From Candidatus Nanohaloarchaea archaeon (lineage in GTDB: Archaea; Nanohalarchaeota; Nanosalinia; Nanosalinales; Nanosalinaceae), in NCBI GenBank assembly GCA_014297435.1, contig JACOQA010000003.1, positions 143,460 through 207,459 on the forward strand: 64,000 nt of DNA, read 5' to 3'. Made by a program: the position numbers and the translations under genes. The notes beneath the pieces are model-generated. The model searched no databases, was not told the DNA's origin, and saw only the letters and a program-made list of their open reading frames with translations. Position 1 is the first letter of the stretch; every line of letters begins with the position of its first letter. This document shows, piece after piece, positions 43,293-52,196 of the stretch.

Positions 43293-44401
43293 TCCCCAAC
43301 CATCTCCATCAAAGTCTCCGCAGTTTTAGTCATCGGAGTATCGTTCCTAAACAGCTTCATATTCAGTCCTAACTCTTCTCTTGTTTCTCTCAGGAGTTCG
43401 AAGGCTTCATCGGCTTGAGGACCATCACGCCTTACCACAATCGGGTAATCCGGTTTTTCCTCTCTAACAGCTTTGCAGAAACCTTTCATTGTCCTTAATA
43501 TGTTTGTATTATTCGCCGTCCCTCCAACATGCCAGAGACCGTTGAGATCTTTCGACATTACAATTTTTGAAAGCCTGTAAACTTTTTCTGAAGGAGGATT
43601 TCCACCGTACTCAGTGTAGTTCGCCGGAGAACCGCCGTATTCGATCAGTGCATCCATGTTAGTAAGTGAGGCGCCGCCACCACACAAAAGCATTCCTATA
43701 TTCCCTTCCAGCTCTGTATATTTTCCTGCTATCCCTCTGTGATCATTTTCATCTATCTTCTTCGCTTTCTTCTCTCTTTCAGTCTTCTTCCTTCCCATGT
43801 CAGACCGGTCTGGAAAGCTTCTTTCTCTCCTGTAGCCGGCATCGTCATCAAGATCAATCATAGCATCGAGCACGACTAGACCTTCTCCAGTTTTGGCTAG
43901 CGGGTTGATTTCGATCATCCTGGCATCTTGCTCGAGAAATGCTTTGTAGATCTTTGAGAGCGTTGAACCTAGCTCCACAATATCTTCTAGTGCCGTATTT
44001 TCTCCGATAAACTGTCTGAATTCGTGGGGCATACCTTCTTCGATAACAAGTTTTTCGACCTCTCTATCCTCGATACCTGAGCCTCCGGAGTCGGAGAAAA
44101 GCATTACCGGAGATCTTGTATCCGTATCGTAGAGAAAAGCTACGTAGTATTCTTTAGAAAAATCTAATTTGTTTTCAATAAGCACTTCTTCTACTTTCTG
44201 GTCGTTAACCTTGTTCCCTTCCATTTCTTCGGCGATATTTTCTGCTTTTTCCCGCGTATCAGCGAAACGGATACCGCCATCATCTTTCCTGTCCTTCGCA
44301 AGCACCTGAGCCTTTACAACAAACTCTCCGCTCTTTTTCCCCGGAGTTCTGAGACCGTAGTCTTCAAGAACTTTTTTGGCCTCGTGCTCGTAAAGCTTCA
44401 C
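43289..44401 (-). CDS. Succinyl-CoA/citryl-CoA synthetase beta subunit (ATP-citrate-lyase-like)
   Basis: I choose the GTG at 44401 (370 aa), giving the start MKLYEHEAKKVLEDYGL that matches the family; a longer TTG frame begins at 44476. ATP-grasp domain with FVVKAQVLAKDRKDDGG and MIEINPLAKT. The C-terminal region reads GMLLCGGGASLTNMDALIEYGGSPANYTEYGG and TANNTNILRTMKGF..RRDGPQADEAF (in parts), closer to the beta part of ATP-citrate lyase than to common succinyl-CoA synthetase. A TTTAAA box lies about 31 bases upstream of the GTG. Confidence 0.8.
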   Translation of the reverse strand: MKLYEHEAKKVLEDYGLRTPGKKSGEFVVKAQVLAKDRKDDGGIRFADTREKAENIAEEMEGNKVNDQKVEEVLIENKLDFSKEYYVAFLYDTDTRSPVMLFSDSGGSGIEDREVEKLVIEEGMPHEFRQFIGENTALEDIVELGSTLSKIYKAFLEQDARMIEINPLAKTGEGLVVLDAMIDLDDDAGYRRERSFPDRSDMGRKKTEREKKAKKIDENDHRGIAGKYTELEGNIGMLLCGGGASLTNMDALIEYGGSPANYTEYGGNPPSEKVYRLSKIVMSKDLNGLWHVGGTANNTNILRTMKGFCKAVREEKPDYPIVVRRDGPQADEAFELLRETREELGLNMKLFRNDTPMTKTAETLMEMVGE

Positions 44402-44485
44402 AGCCCAAGGATTATCGGAGAGGTTTAAACCTTTGACCCAGAGAAAAGCAACAGGTTCTAAACTCCCCTCCCACAAAGATTCAGT

Positions 44486-45004
44486 ATGGTATATACGGGA
44501 CGAGGTGACAGGGGTAGAACAGATCTATCATCTGGTGAAAGGGTTTCGAAAAGTTCGGAGAGAATACAGGCATACGGTACTGTTGACGAGCTAAATTCGT
44601 TAGTAGGTCTATGCAGATCCTATACAGAAGACAAAAAGGAAGATCTTGAAGAGGTGCAGAACGAACTACACATACTTCAAGCCGAGTTAGCTAACCGTGA
44701 ACCCGATACTAAAGTGACTGAAGAGAATACGGAAAGGCTTGAACAGCTCTGTGATACCTATCAAAACGAATGCCCTCCTTTGAGAGATTTTGTTCTTGCA
44801 GGAGGAGCCAAGAGCGCCGCACACTTACATCATGCAAGAAGTGTAGCTCGTAGGGCTGAAAGAAAGATTGTTCGGTTAGATCAAGACGAACAGCTTAGAG
44901 AAGAAGTTCTGGCTTACATAAACCGTTTAAGCGATCTCTTCTTCCTTATGGCAAGACATGAAAACGCTCTAAAAGATGTTGAAGAGAAAAACCCTAATTA
45001 TTGA
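44486..45004 (+). CDS. Corrinoid (cob(I)alamin) adenosyltransferase, PduO type
   Basis: 172 aa with the PduO/MMAB signature: TGRGDRGRTDLSSGERVSK, AYGTVDELNSLVG, LAGGAKSAAHLHHARSVARRAER and INRLSDLFFLMAR (in parts). It transfers the adenosyl group of ATP to cobalamin. Divergent from the synthetase beta gene. No B12-dependent enzyme is in the window, so the consumer must be elsewhere (for example a ribonucleotide reductase). Confidence 0.92.
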   Translation: MVYTGRGDRGRTDLSSGERVSKSSERIQAYGTVDELNSLVGLCRSYTEDKKEDLEEVQNELHILQAELANREPDTKVTEENTERLEQLCDTYQNECPPLRDFVLAGGAKSAAHLHHARSVARRAERKIVRLDQDEQLREEVLAYINRLSDLFFLMARHENALKDVEEKNPNY

Positions 45005-45049
45005 TTTGGACTCTATCCTTGAAAGGGGGGATTCCAGAGGAGGACTTAG

Positions 45050-45664
45050 TCAAGAAGTCATAATTTGACTTGCTGCCTCCAACTCGTATTCGAATATGCC
45101 GTGTTTCGAACCTTCGAAAATCTTCTTGTCGACATCGGCGTTAAGATCTCTGAAAACCTCTTCTGTCTTTTCAACACGCTCCAAAGGGATGTGTGGATCG
45201 TTTTCGCTACAACCGATGAAAATGGAGATTTCCTCTAGATCGCCCTCAAACTCTCTTACCCCTTCACCTATCAGACCGCCGCTCAGAACTATCAAACCTC
45301 CGTAACTAGCAGGGTTTGATGCCACATATTCTGATGCGAGACACCCTCCCTGTGAGAAACCGAGCAGGTAGACGTTATCCTTTCCTACATGACTGGACGC
45401 CTTCTCGACAAGCGAATGAACCTTTCTTAGAGCCGAATCCAAGTCCGGCTGATTTTGTTCACGCGGTTCTAGAAAACCTCTTGGGTACCATTTACGGTTT
45501 GCTGCCTGTGGCGCTAGGTAAGCTGCTTCCGGAAGCTGTTTCTCCAAACGCATTATGCCGTGAGCGGTCGCTCCACGCCCATGAAGCATTATCACTACTT
45601 TATCCGCATCTTCAAGCTCGGAGCCTGAATCCAAAACTTCTGTATCTTGATGTATGTCTTTCAT
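45050..45664 (-). CDS. Phospholipase/carboxylesterase family hydrolase (MhqD-like)
   Basis: 204-aa alpha/beta hydrolase. Catalytic S104 in GFSQGG, D155 in CSENDPHIPLE, H187 in KHGIFE; oxyanion-type HGRGAT near the start. It overlaps by 4 bases the upstream VOC-family dioxygenase, reproducing the Bacillus MhqO-MhqD pairing used against quinones and catechols. Confidence 0.85.
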   Translation of the reverse strand: MKDIHQDTEVLDSGSELEDADKVVIMLHGRGATAHGIMRLEKQLPEAAYLAPQAANRKWYPRGFLEPREQNQPDLDSALRKVHSLVEKASSHVGKDNVYLLGFSQGGCLASEYVASNPASYGGLIVLSGGLIGEGVREFEGDLEEISIFIGCSENDPHIPLERVEKTEEVFRDLNADVDKKIFEGSKHGIFEYELEAASQIMTS

Positions 45665-46572
45665 TTAATTTCCTCCTCTTTGAACTCTGGAAGGCTTTCA
45701 AGTATTTCCTCTCTCCTGCCCTGGAGATTTTCCGGGAGCACAAAGCTTGTTCCAAGCTCCTCTACAGATTCATCAGCAGTATAGCCTGGTCCCATACTTG
45801 AGAATTCGAATAGAATCCCTACCGAAGTTCGGGCATAAGTAGAGGTAAAGTACTTCCTTGAGATCGCTGGCGAAGGTCTTAAACCCAAGGATTTCAGTTT
45901 TTCTCTCATTTTCTCTACATCCTCTTCCTCTCCTGCTTTGAAAGCAACGTGGTGAACCGAACCTGTGCCCATAACTCCGCGGCTGGAGGTTTCCTCAACT
46001 TTTACGCCAGAACCATCTTCCATTCTGTAGAAACCGTCCTCTTGGCTTTTCATACCAAGCTCCTCGATTAACGGCGTAATATCGTCTTTTTCATTAACTG
46101 ATAGTGTGATATGAGACATTCCTCTTATCTGGTGTTTTTCTGGGACTTCGCTTCCGTCCCAAGACTTGAATTTATCGTTTCTCTGCACTAATCTTATCTT
46201 CAGACCATCCGGATCGTTAAAGACAAGTGTTTCCTCTTCATGCCAGGTTTCCTCATTGAAATCAATCTCTTCTGTTTCCAGTCTTTCTTTCCAGTAATCT
46301 ATCGATCCTTCAGATATGCTGAGACCTAGTTCTGTCACCATTCCTGCTCCTGCTTTGCCTTCTCTATCGGTCATACCCGGGAAGAATGTTATGCTGCTGC
46401 CGGGCGTTCCCTCACCATCCCCGTAGAAGAGGTGGTATACGTCCGGTGCATCGTGATTGACTGTTTTCTTCACCATTCTCATTCCCAGTACGTTTACGTA
46501 AAATTTGGCGTTTTCCGTAGGTTTTCCGGCTATAGCCGTGAAATGGTGCAGACCTTTAACCTCAGGAGTCAT
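45661..46572 (-). CDS. VOC-family ring-cleaving dioxygenase (MhqO-like)
   Basis: 303 aa: two glyoxalase/dioxygenase modules. First module GLHHFTAIAGKPTENAKFYVNVLGMRMVKKTVN (in part) supplies H9/H10, with the FYGDGEGTPGSSITFFPG loop; second module begins GMSHITLSVNEKDDI and ends with FEFSSMGPGYTADE. The conserved His/Glu set is that of extradiol (hydroquinone) dioxygenases. Co-transcribed with the esterase. Confidence 0.85.
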   Translation of the reverse strand: MTPEVKGLHHFTAIAGKPTENAKFYVNVLGMRMVKKTVNHDAPDVYHLFYGDGEGTPGSSITFFPGMTDREGKAGAGMVTELGLSISEGSIDYWKERLETEEIDFNEETWHEEETLVFNDPDGLKIRLVQRNDKFKSWDGSEVPEKHQIRGMSHITLSVNEKDDITPLIEELGMKSQEDGFYRMEDGSGVKVEETSSRGVMGTGSVHHVAFKAGEEEDVEKMREKLKSLGLRPSPAISRKYFTSTYARTSVGILFEFSSMGPGYTADESVEELGTSFVLPENLQGRREEILESLPEFKEEEIK

Positions 46573-46675
46573 ACCTATTAATGTCTGAGTTAACCGGTTT
46601 ATACTCCGTGGCTACCTAGCTGTAACCCCTCTGACAAGCGTTAAGTAGGAACAAGTTGAACAGTTGTACAGAAGC

Positions 46676-47416
46676 ATGGAATGGCGATATATTCCGTTTA
46701 AGCATTACGAACCAGGCTTCAAGACAGGGCTTAACTCAGCTGCTATAGAGTCTGTATCGGAGACAGGTCAGCCTATTATCTTTTTGGCAGGCTGGAGCCC
46801 TGGTTGCGTTAACATAGGCTACTCGCAGGAAGTAGAGGAAGAAATTGATAAAGAAGAGTTCGAGAAACGGGATCTTGAACTAGTTAGGCGTCAAGGAGGG
46901 GGAGGAACCACGTATCTGACCGAAGAAGGAGAGATAACCTGGCATATAATCGTACCTAAGGACTACTTTCCGGGCGACGTTAACAGGATATACGAAAAAG
47001 TATGTGGAGAGATAGCTGAAGCTCTCGAAGCTTTAGGTATTGAGGCAGAGCATGAACCGATTAATGATGTTGTTTCTGAGAAAGGCAAGCTTTCAGGAGC
47101 TACACTCAAACAAGAAAAAGGAGTTATATACGTGGCAGGCACTCTAATCTACGAGACTGACCCAGAAGAAATGTTCACAGTTTTAACACCTAATGAGGAC
47201 AAGAAGAAGGACAAACAGATAGAGGAGTTTGAGGAAAGGGTTTCCTCGGTTTCTAAGGAATCAGATGCTTCTTTTGACGATACTAGACAGGCTTTGAAGC
47301 AGAAGCTGCTGGAAGATAAGAACTGGACCGAGTCTTCTTGGAAGGAAACAGAAAGAAAGAGTGCGGAAAAGCTGGCCGATAAATATTCTTCGGAAGAATG
47401 GATTTACAGAGAATGA
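46676..47416 (+). CDS. lplA: Lipoate-protein ligase A family protein
   Basis: I start at the ATG at 46676 (246 aa); an in-frame TTG lies 12 bases upstream. The family motif RRQGGGGTTYLTEEGEITWHI (split around residue 71-91), the NDVVSEKGKLSGATLKQEKG segment with the binding Lys, and a C-terminal accessory helix region are seen. It attaches lipoate (or octanoate) to E2/GcvH proteins. No lipoylated enzyme is in this window. Confidence 0.82.
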   Translation: MEWRYIPFKHYEPGFKTGLNSAAIESVSETGQPIIFLAGWSPGCVNIGYSQEVEEEIDKEEFEKRDLELVRRQGGGGTTYLTEEGEITWHIIVPKDYFPGDVNRIYEKVCGEIAEALEALGIEAEHEPINDVVSEKGKLSGATLKQEKGVIYVAGTLIYETDPEEMFTVLTPNEDKKKDKQIEEFEERVSSVSKESDASFDDTRQALKQKLLEDKNWTESSWKETERKSAEKLADKYSSEEWIYRE

Positions 47417-48216
47417 CTGAAAACTACAGAGTCCATCAAGAGGAACAGGGGCAGACCGCAGGCATTGTCCTTGAGACAGCGGAAAGAGCTCTTGAGACGG
47501 AAGGATACTTCAGATCTTCTATAGTACATGATGAACCCGCACACTGGAACCTGAGCTATGTAAGCCAGCCAATACCCAGGGTACCGGAAGAACGGCAGGA
47601 AAGAAGGCTTTCTGGTGGGGGTGAACTACTTCATGAGAACAGTCTCTGCGCTATGAAGGCTATCGAGACACCTTCTTCGAAACAGAGGGTTGATTACGAG
47701 AGAAACTCTTTCGCAGCAGAATTTCTCGAAGCCCTAGAACAAGCAGGTGAATACGAAAAGACAGGCGTTCTTGTTGATGGAGAAGTGAAAGGCGTGGATG
47801 CCTCGGATACTGTAGCTTATTTTGCGCCCAAGGAAGGCGATATCTATGTAAGTCAAAACGGTGAACCCAACCCTTTAACAGATCCGCAGCTTGTAGGTCT
47901 CGGACTACCAGATATAGATCTCAAGGATGGAAACGTAGTGGTTGGGCGTGCATGCATGTATGAGGATCTTCCAGAGTCCCGACACCTTTACCCAGAAAAT
48001 GTGAGGAACTTCAAGGACTGGGAAAGCTATCTTGATGGTATTGAACCTGTGGAGAATTCAAGAGAAGTGCTTGAACTTCTTGAAGGAACTGATTCAACAA
48101 CTCTGAAAGCTGAAGAGTTTGCCGAATATTCGATTTTGCGGGCTGAGAGGTTGATGGAGCAGAGAGAAGAAGAGTTGAGGAACGGTAAAGGAAGACCGGC
48201 ATACCCTTGCTTCTAG
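47413..48216 (+). CDS. Divergent lipoate-ligase/BPL-like paralogue
   Basis: 267 aa; I use the ATG at 47413, giving an ATGA overlap with the previous stop. An RRLSGGGELLHEN motif (about residues 65-77) and a following beta pattern match the lipoate/biotin ligase fold, but the conserved lysine region is not seen. It could be a second ligase with another substrate or a non-catalytic partner of LplA. Confidence 0.6.
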   Translation: MTENYRVHQEEQGQTAGIVLETAERALETEGYFRSSIVHDEPAHWNLSYVSQPIPRVPEERQERRLSGGGELLHENSLCAMKAIETPSSKQRVDYERNSFAAEFLEALEQAGEYEKTGVLVDGEVKGVDASDTVAYFAPKEGDIYVSQNGEPNPLTDPQLVGLGLPDIDLKDGNVVVGRACMYEDLPESRHLYPENVRNFKDWESYLDGIEPVENSREVLELLEGTDSTTLKAEEFAEYSILRAERLMEQREEELRNGKGRPAYPCF

Positions 48217-48270
48217 ACATACCAGTTAAAAAACTGAAGCCTGAACTCTATTTCACACAGTTACCTTTTT

Positions 48271-48353
48271 GCGAGGGTAGCCAAGTGGTCAAAGGCGCAG
48301 CGTTGAGGGCGCTGTCCTGTAGAGGTTCCGGGGTTCAAATCCTCGCCCTCGCA
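48271..48353 (+). tRNA. tRNA-Leu (anticodon GAG)
   Basis: Class II tRNA: acceptor GCGAGGG/CCCTCGC, discriminator A; anticodon stem CAGCG/CGCTG with loop TTGAGGG (GAG); variable arm CCTGTAGAGG; T loop TTCAAAT. No intron. Confidence 0.93.
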
Positions 48354-48455
48354 TTTCTAAATATAGTTTCTTCCAAGAACGACTTTAGATGTCTGAAAAC
48401 TATCGGTTAATTATCCAGTTTTACATTCAATTCCCTACAATTGTTATTCGGATGT

Positions 48456-50060
48456 ATGACGTCAAAACCGGATAAGATCGAAGTTCTCGACAGAACTGTA
48501 GTTCTTCTCGGAATAGTCTACCTGTTCGTCGCGTTTGGCACGCATGGAACAGCTTTCCTACCGGACATTTCTCACGGACTCGACCTGGATTTTGACGATG
48601 ACAATCTTTCCACCACCTCAGAGTTACTGGACTACTCGACCGACCCGTTCAACCCGGATACCGACTCTGACGGATTGATTGACGGTAGAGAAGTATCTAT
48701 CGGAACATCACCCACAAACAACGATACTGACAACGACAGTTTAACTGATTTTAAGGAAACTAAGATTTCGTCTTCACCACTAGAGAAAGATACGGACAAG
48801 GACGGAGTAAACGATGGAAAGGAAGTGAAGATAGGAACAACTCCTTCGAAAAAAGATTCGGATTCTGACGGTTTAGACGATGGCGAGGAGCTGGAGACCG
48901 GCACAGACCCATTAAACGAGGATACAGATAGAGATAACCTGACAGACAGCAGAGAGTTAGAACTGGGCATAAACCCTAAACGAAAAGATACTGATAACGA
49001 TGGTCTAGAAGATGGCGAGGAAATTAAGAGAGGCACTGAACCTGCAAAAACTGATACAGACAATGATGGAGTTGAAGACGGTAAAGAGGTTGAGAAAGGT
49101 CTAGATCCGAAAGATGACGATACTGATTCTGACGGGCTTGAAGATGGACAAGAAATAGAAGAAGGAACCGACCCTTTAGATCCTGACAGCGATTCGGACG
49201 GCTTGGAGGATGGAGAAGAAATGGAAGTAGGAACAGATCCTTTGAAATCCGATACCGATGAGGATTTGCTTGATGATGGTAGAGAAACCGAGCTAGCTAC
49301 AGATCCTTTGAACCCTGATACGGACGGCGACAAACTTATCGATGGAGTTGAAAAAAGGATAGAGACTTCTCCTCTGATCAGCGATACCGACGAGGACAAG
49401 ATACCGGATGGCGCAGAACTTTCAGAATCGGCTCCTTACCCTGACGCGGATCCTCAGAAACATGACATCTATGTTGAAGTTGATTGGATGGAGGGCTGTG
49501 ATCCTGAGGATTACGGTCTTGATGAACTGAAAGAAGTGTTCGAAAAGAGAGGTTATAAACTGCATATCGTTGAAAGCAACGAGCTTGCTGCCAGAGACCG
49601 GATCGACCCTGAAACCATCAAAGAGATCGCAAGAGACAATTTCGATAATAATAACAAAGGATATCACTATGCTATAGCCTCCAGAGATGTTTACAGCGAT
49701 GGAGATTCAGTTGGAGGAGTAGCGCTCTATGATAGACCTTACTTCGCGTTCGAGCCCTGTGGAAGCGAATACAGCCAGGATGATTGGGTTGAAAAATCGG
49801 GAAGAAGCACTTTTGCACATGAACTGGGACACTCCCTCGGTCTAGGTTCAGGAGTCTTCGAGGGCATTGATTCGGAAAAGATTTCTTTCGACAGCTACAG
49901 AAGTGTGATGAACTACAACGCACCCTTCGATTACGTGGAGTTCAGTCCTGGCGAACCGTTCGATGACTGGCAGAAACTGGAAGATGAGATGGTCATACCG
50001 CCTATAATCAATCTTGACTATAAAGTTGACAGTCAGAGAGTGCTTAGAGAATATGAATAA
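48456..50060 (+). CDS. Surface metallopeptidase with twelve TSP3-type calcium-binding repeats
   Basis: 534 aa from the ATG at 48456 (an in-frame TTG lies 15 bases upstream). One N-terminal hydrophobic helix (about 17-36) acts as signal anchor. Twelve 22-residue repeats of the form DTDSDGLEDGxExxxGTDP follow; this DxDxDG pattern is that of thrombospondin type 3 calcium sites. The C-terminal domain has the zinc motif STFAHELGHSLGLG (HExxHxxG) and a downstream MNYN Met-turn, a metzincin layout. Likely an exported Ca-dependent protease. Confidence 0.85.
   Translation: MTSKPDKIEVLDRTVVLLGIVYLFVAFGTHGTAFLPDISHGLDLDFDDDNLSTTSELLDYSTDPFNPDTDSDGLIDGREVSIGTSPTNNDTDNDSLTDFKETKISSSPLEKDTDKDGVNDGKEVKIGTTPSKKDSDSDGLDDGEELETGTDPLNEDTDRDNLTDSRELELGINPKRKDTDNDGLEDGEEIKRGTEPAKTDTDNDGVEDGKEVEKGLDPKDDDTDSDGLEDGQEIEEGTDPLDPDSDSDGLEDGEEMEVGTDPLKSDTDEDLLDDGRETELATDPLNPDTDGDKLIDGVEKRIETSPLISDTDEDKIPDGAELSESAPYPDADPQKHDIYVEVDWMEGCDPEDYGLDELKEVFEKRGYKLHIVESNELAARDRIDPETIKEIARDNFDNNNKGYHYAIASRDVYSDGDSVGGVALYDRPYFAFEPCGSEYSQDDWVEKSGRSTFAHELGHSLGLGSGVFEGIDSEKISFDSYRSVMNYNAPFDYVEFSPGEPFDDWQKLEDEMVIPPIINLDYKVDSQRVLREYE
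48657..49418 (+). repeat. In-frame 66-bp tandem repeats (12 units) encoding TSP3 motifs
   Basis: About twelve tandem 66-base units, each coding for a D-x-D-x-D-G loop and a GTDPL-type linker. Units differ at the DNA level but keep the protein motif, so they are old and under selection. Confidence 0.85.
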
Positions 50061-50076
50061 AGAAGGGAAAGAAAGG

Positions 50077-50937
50077 TTAGCCGAAGATTCCGTTCAGAAG
50101 GTTCTGGACGAATCCTGGTCTGTTTGAGTTACTGTTTCCTGAAGGTCCTTTAGATCCTGTTTCCGCTTCAACCTCAACTTCTGTTCTGTTAACTTCGACT
50201 TCTGCTTCAACATCTGTGTCGTTTCCTTCACGTTCGATCTCTACATCAGCTCTTCCATTATTGCTTGAATTCCTTACTTCTCTAGCTCTATCACTGGCCT
50301 GTTCTGGAAGCTCTTCTCTTTCCCCATTTTCTGAGCGGAGCTCTCTAAGTTCTTCCTGAAGATCTCTAACTTTTTCTTCAAGTTCCTGAATTCTTTCTCT
50401 TGCTTCCTCCATGTTCTCTACTTCTTCCGTTTCTGTCTCGTTTGTTTCTCTTTCTGATTCGATCTCTTCTTCAAGCCGGAAAACTTCCCCGGATGATCCG
50501 TCAACTCTTACTTCGGCTTCTGCATCCATGCCGGAGATCATAAACTCGAACTTGTAGTAACCTTCTTCCTCCGTTGAAGATTCTTCAAGTTCCCATCTGT
50601 CACTTGAAAGAGCATCTGTCGCTTTCTGGAGTGCGTCTTCTTCGCTGACAGTTATCTCTGTGCTGTTGTCTGTGTCTCTCTCTATTTCGCGTTCTCCTTC
50701 CGTCTCTTCTTCATCTCTTTCGCGTTCTCGCTCTCTTTCTTCATTTTCTTCTGTATCTTCTATCTCGTTCTCTTCATCCTCGGTCTCTTCCTCTTCTTCA
50801 TCTTCTGTCTCATCATCTGAATCGTCCTCAGGCTCATCAATTGTCTGGTTATCAGGACCTGAGTCCTGAGCCATTGTCGGCGCGACCGCTAGCATTAAAG
50901 CCAACGCGAGCACCAAAGTCTTGGTTGTTGATTTCAT
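50077..50937 (-). CDS. Secreted acidic PepSY-domain protein
   Basis: 286 aa. Cleavable signal peptide (LALALMLAVAPTMAQ), then a low-complexity Glu/Asp/Arg region (30-95), a PepSY domain (SEEDALQKATDALSS ... YYKFEFMISGMDAEAEVRVDG), a coiled coil (about 175-205) and an acidic tail. The PepSY domain often inhibits peptidases; it converges with the surface metallopeptidase gene (stops 16 bases apart), so a control role on that enzyme is a reasonable guess. Confidence 0.7.
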   Translation of the reverse strand: MKSTTKTLVLALALMLAVAPTMAQDSGPDNQTIDEPEDDSDDETEDEEEEETEDEENEIEDTEENEERERERERDEEETEGEREIERDTDNSTEITVSEEDALQKATDALSSDRWELEESSTEEEGYYKFEFMISGMDAEAEVRVDGSSGEVFRLEEEIESERETNETETEEVENMEEARERIQELEEKVRDLQEELRELRSENGEREELPEQASDRAREVRNSSNNGRADVEIEREGNDTDVEAEVEVNRTEVEVEAETGSKGPSGNSNSNRPGFVQNLLNGIFG

Positions 50938-50981
50938 TGTAAGAAAGAAATGGGCAGAGTTAGTTGAAAAAATAAAAGGTA

Positions 50982-52196
50982 TCAGGAGATAAGTCCCCTG
51001 ATTCTATCCCTGAAATAAAAACCAGCTCCAACAACAACTAAAACTACTACGGCAGGTATCAAAGGTGTTGAAGAATCGTTGGATTCACTTTTAGAGACAG
51101 TGCTTTTTACTGTCGTGTCTTCTACGTAGACCTGTGTGTCTTTAACACCTCTGATCTCGAAGTCAAGAAGGTAGTCCTTAGCTACTGCACCGGTTTCCGT
51201 CTCTACTTCGAATACAGCTGTTCCGGTCTGATTAGGCTCCAATGTTCCGATGTACTTGCTTGATGAACTGTAGCTGAAAGGTAGGTCAGCCGAGTCAAGA
51301 ACTCTAATTCTCGTGGAGGAAGATTTCTCCGACCCTATATTCCTCAACTCTATCTTGAGCTGCTCTGTGCTGCCTGTTTTCAACTTGCTCTCGACGTTGA
51401 CTACTTCGAACCTTGGTTTCCCTGCCAGGTTGAAACCAAATTCAGTTTCTTCAGTAATCCTGGATGTTGACTGACTGCTATCTGTCGAATAAGCGATGTC
51501 TGTAGGGATCTGGATGCCTCCTACTTCAGCGCCCGGTTTTACATCGAAGTTGAAGCTTGCAGGTTTGACCTGTCCTGGCTGGATGTTGCCCAGTGCCTGT
51601 CTTGTTGAGAAGCTTGAGGTCTGTTCGAAGCCTTCCGGCAGATCAATGTTCAAAACCACGTTTTCAGCGGTTTTCTCCCCATTGTTTACGACCTCGAGAG
51701 TCATTTTTGCGTCTTCCGTGTCCGGTGTAAGCGTTGATGGAGAGGTCTTGAGGTTTGCCAGGTTCAACTCGATGTTTTGACTCTGGATCTGTACAGGGAC
51801 TTCTCTCGTTATTGATACGTCTCCCTGAGTTATCTTCAGTTTCAGATCGTTCATCCCGTCAGGTGCGTTATCAGCGACCAATAGTTCGGTTGAGATCTGG
51901 TACTCCTGTCCTGGAACTATGTTCCCTAGGGAGTGGTTTCGCTTCCTATCCGGCTTTAGTTCGAACGGGAAGGAGTCCACGATCTGTACTTTGACGTCTT
52001 TGGCTTCCGTGTTACCAGTGTTCCTTATTTTGAGGTTTATCTCTGCGTCTTCACCTGACTGAACAGGAACAGGATCCGTGTTAATTATTGATGGTTGTAT
52101 CTGTGTTGATGCTCTGTCGGATGTCGTTGTTTGCGCGGCGGCTCCTCCGACAAGAAGCAGTACCGCTGCCAGAATTGTGATTGTTTTCGTTTTCAT
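50982..52196 (-). CDS. COG1361-like surface protein with CARDB-type domains
   Basis: 404 aa. Signal peptide (AAVLLLVGGAAAQ), three to four beta-sandwich repeats of the CARDB/NEW3 type (INLKIRNTGNTEAKDVKVQI, MTLEVVNNGEKTAENVVLNI, KIELRNIGSEKSSSTRIRV) and a C-terminal membrane helix (IPAVVVLVVVGAGFYF) with a basic stop. It overlaps the RND gene by 4 bases. COG1361 surface proteins commonly accompany archaeal COG1033 RND exporters and probably form the outer part of the export system. Confidence 0.8.
   Translation of the reverse strand: MKTKTITILAAVLLLVGGAAAQTTTSDRASTQIQPSIINTDPVPVQSGEDAEINLKIRNTGNTEAKDVKVQIVDSFPFELKPDRKRNHSLGNIVPGQEYQISTELLVADNAPDGMNDLKLKITQGDVSITREVPVQIQSQNIELNLANLKTSPSTLTPDTEDAKMTLEVVNNGEKTAENVVLNIDLPEGFEQTSSFSTRQALGNIQPGQVKPASFNFDVKPGAEVGGIQIPTDIAYSTDSSQSTSRITEETEFGFNLAGKPRFEVVNVESKLKTGSTEQLKIELRNIGSEKSSSTRIRVLDSADLPFSYSSSSKYIGTLEPNQTGTAVFEVETETGAVAKDYLLDFEIRGVKDTQVYVEDTTVKSTVSKSESNDSSTPLIPAVVVLVVVGAGFYFRDRIRGLIS

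Noticed and set aside
44402..44476. N-terminal extension of the synthetase beta gene to a TTG at 44476
   Set aside because: The extension (WEGSLEPVAFLW...) has no family match, covers the likely TATA box, and leaves only 9 bases to the divergent gene.
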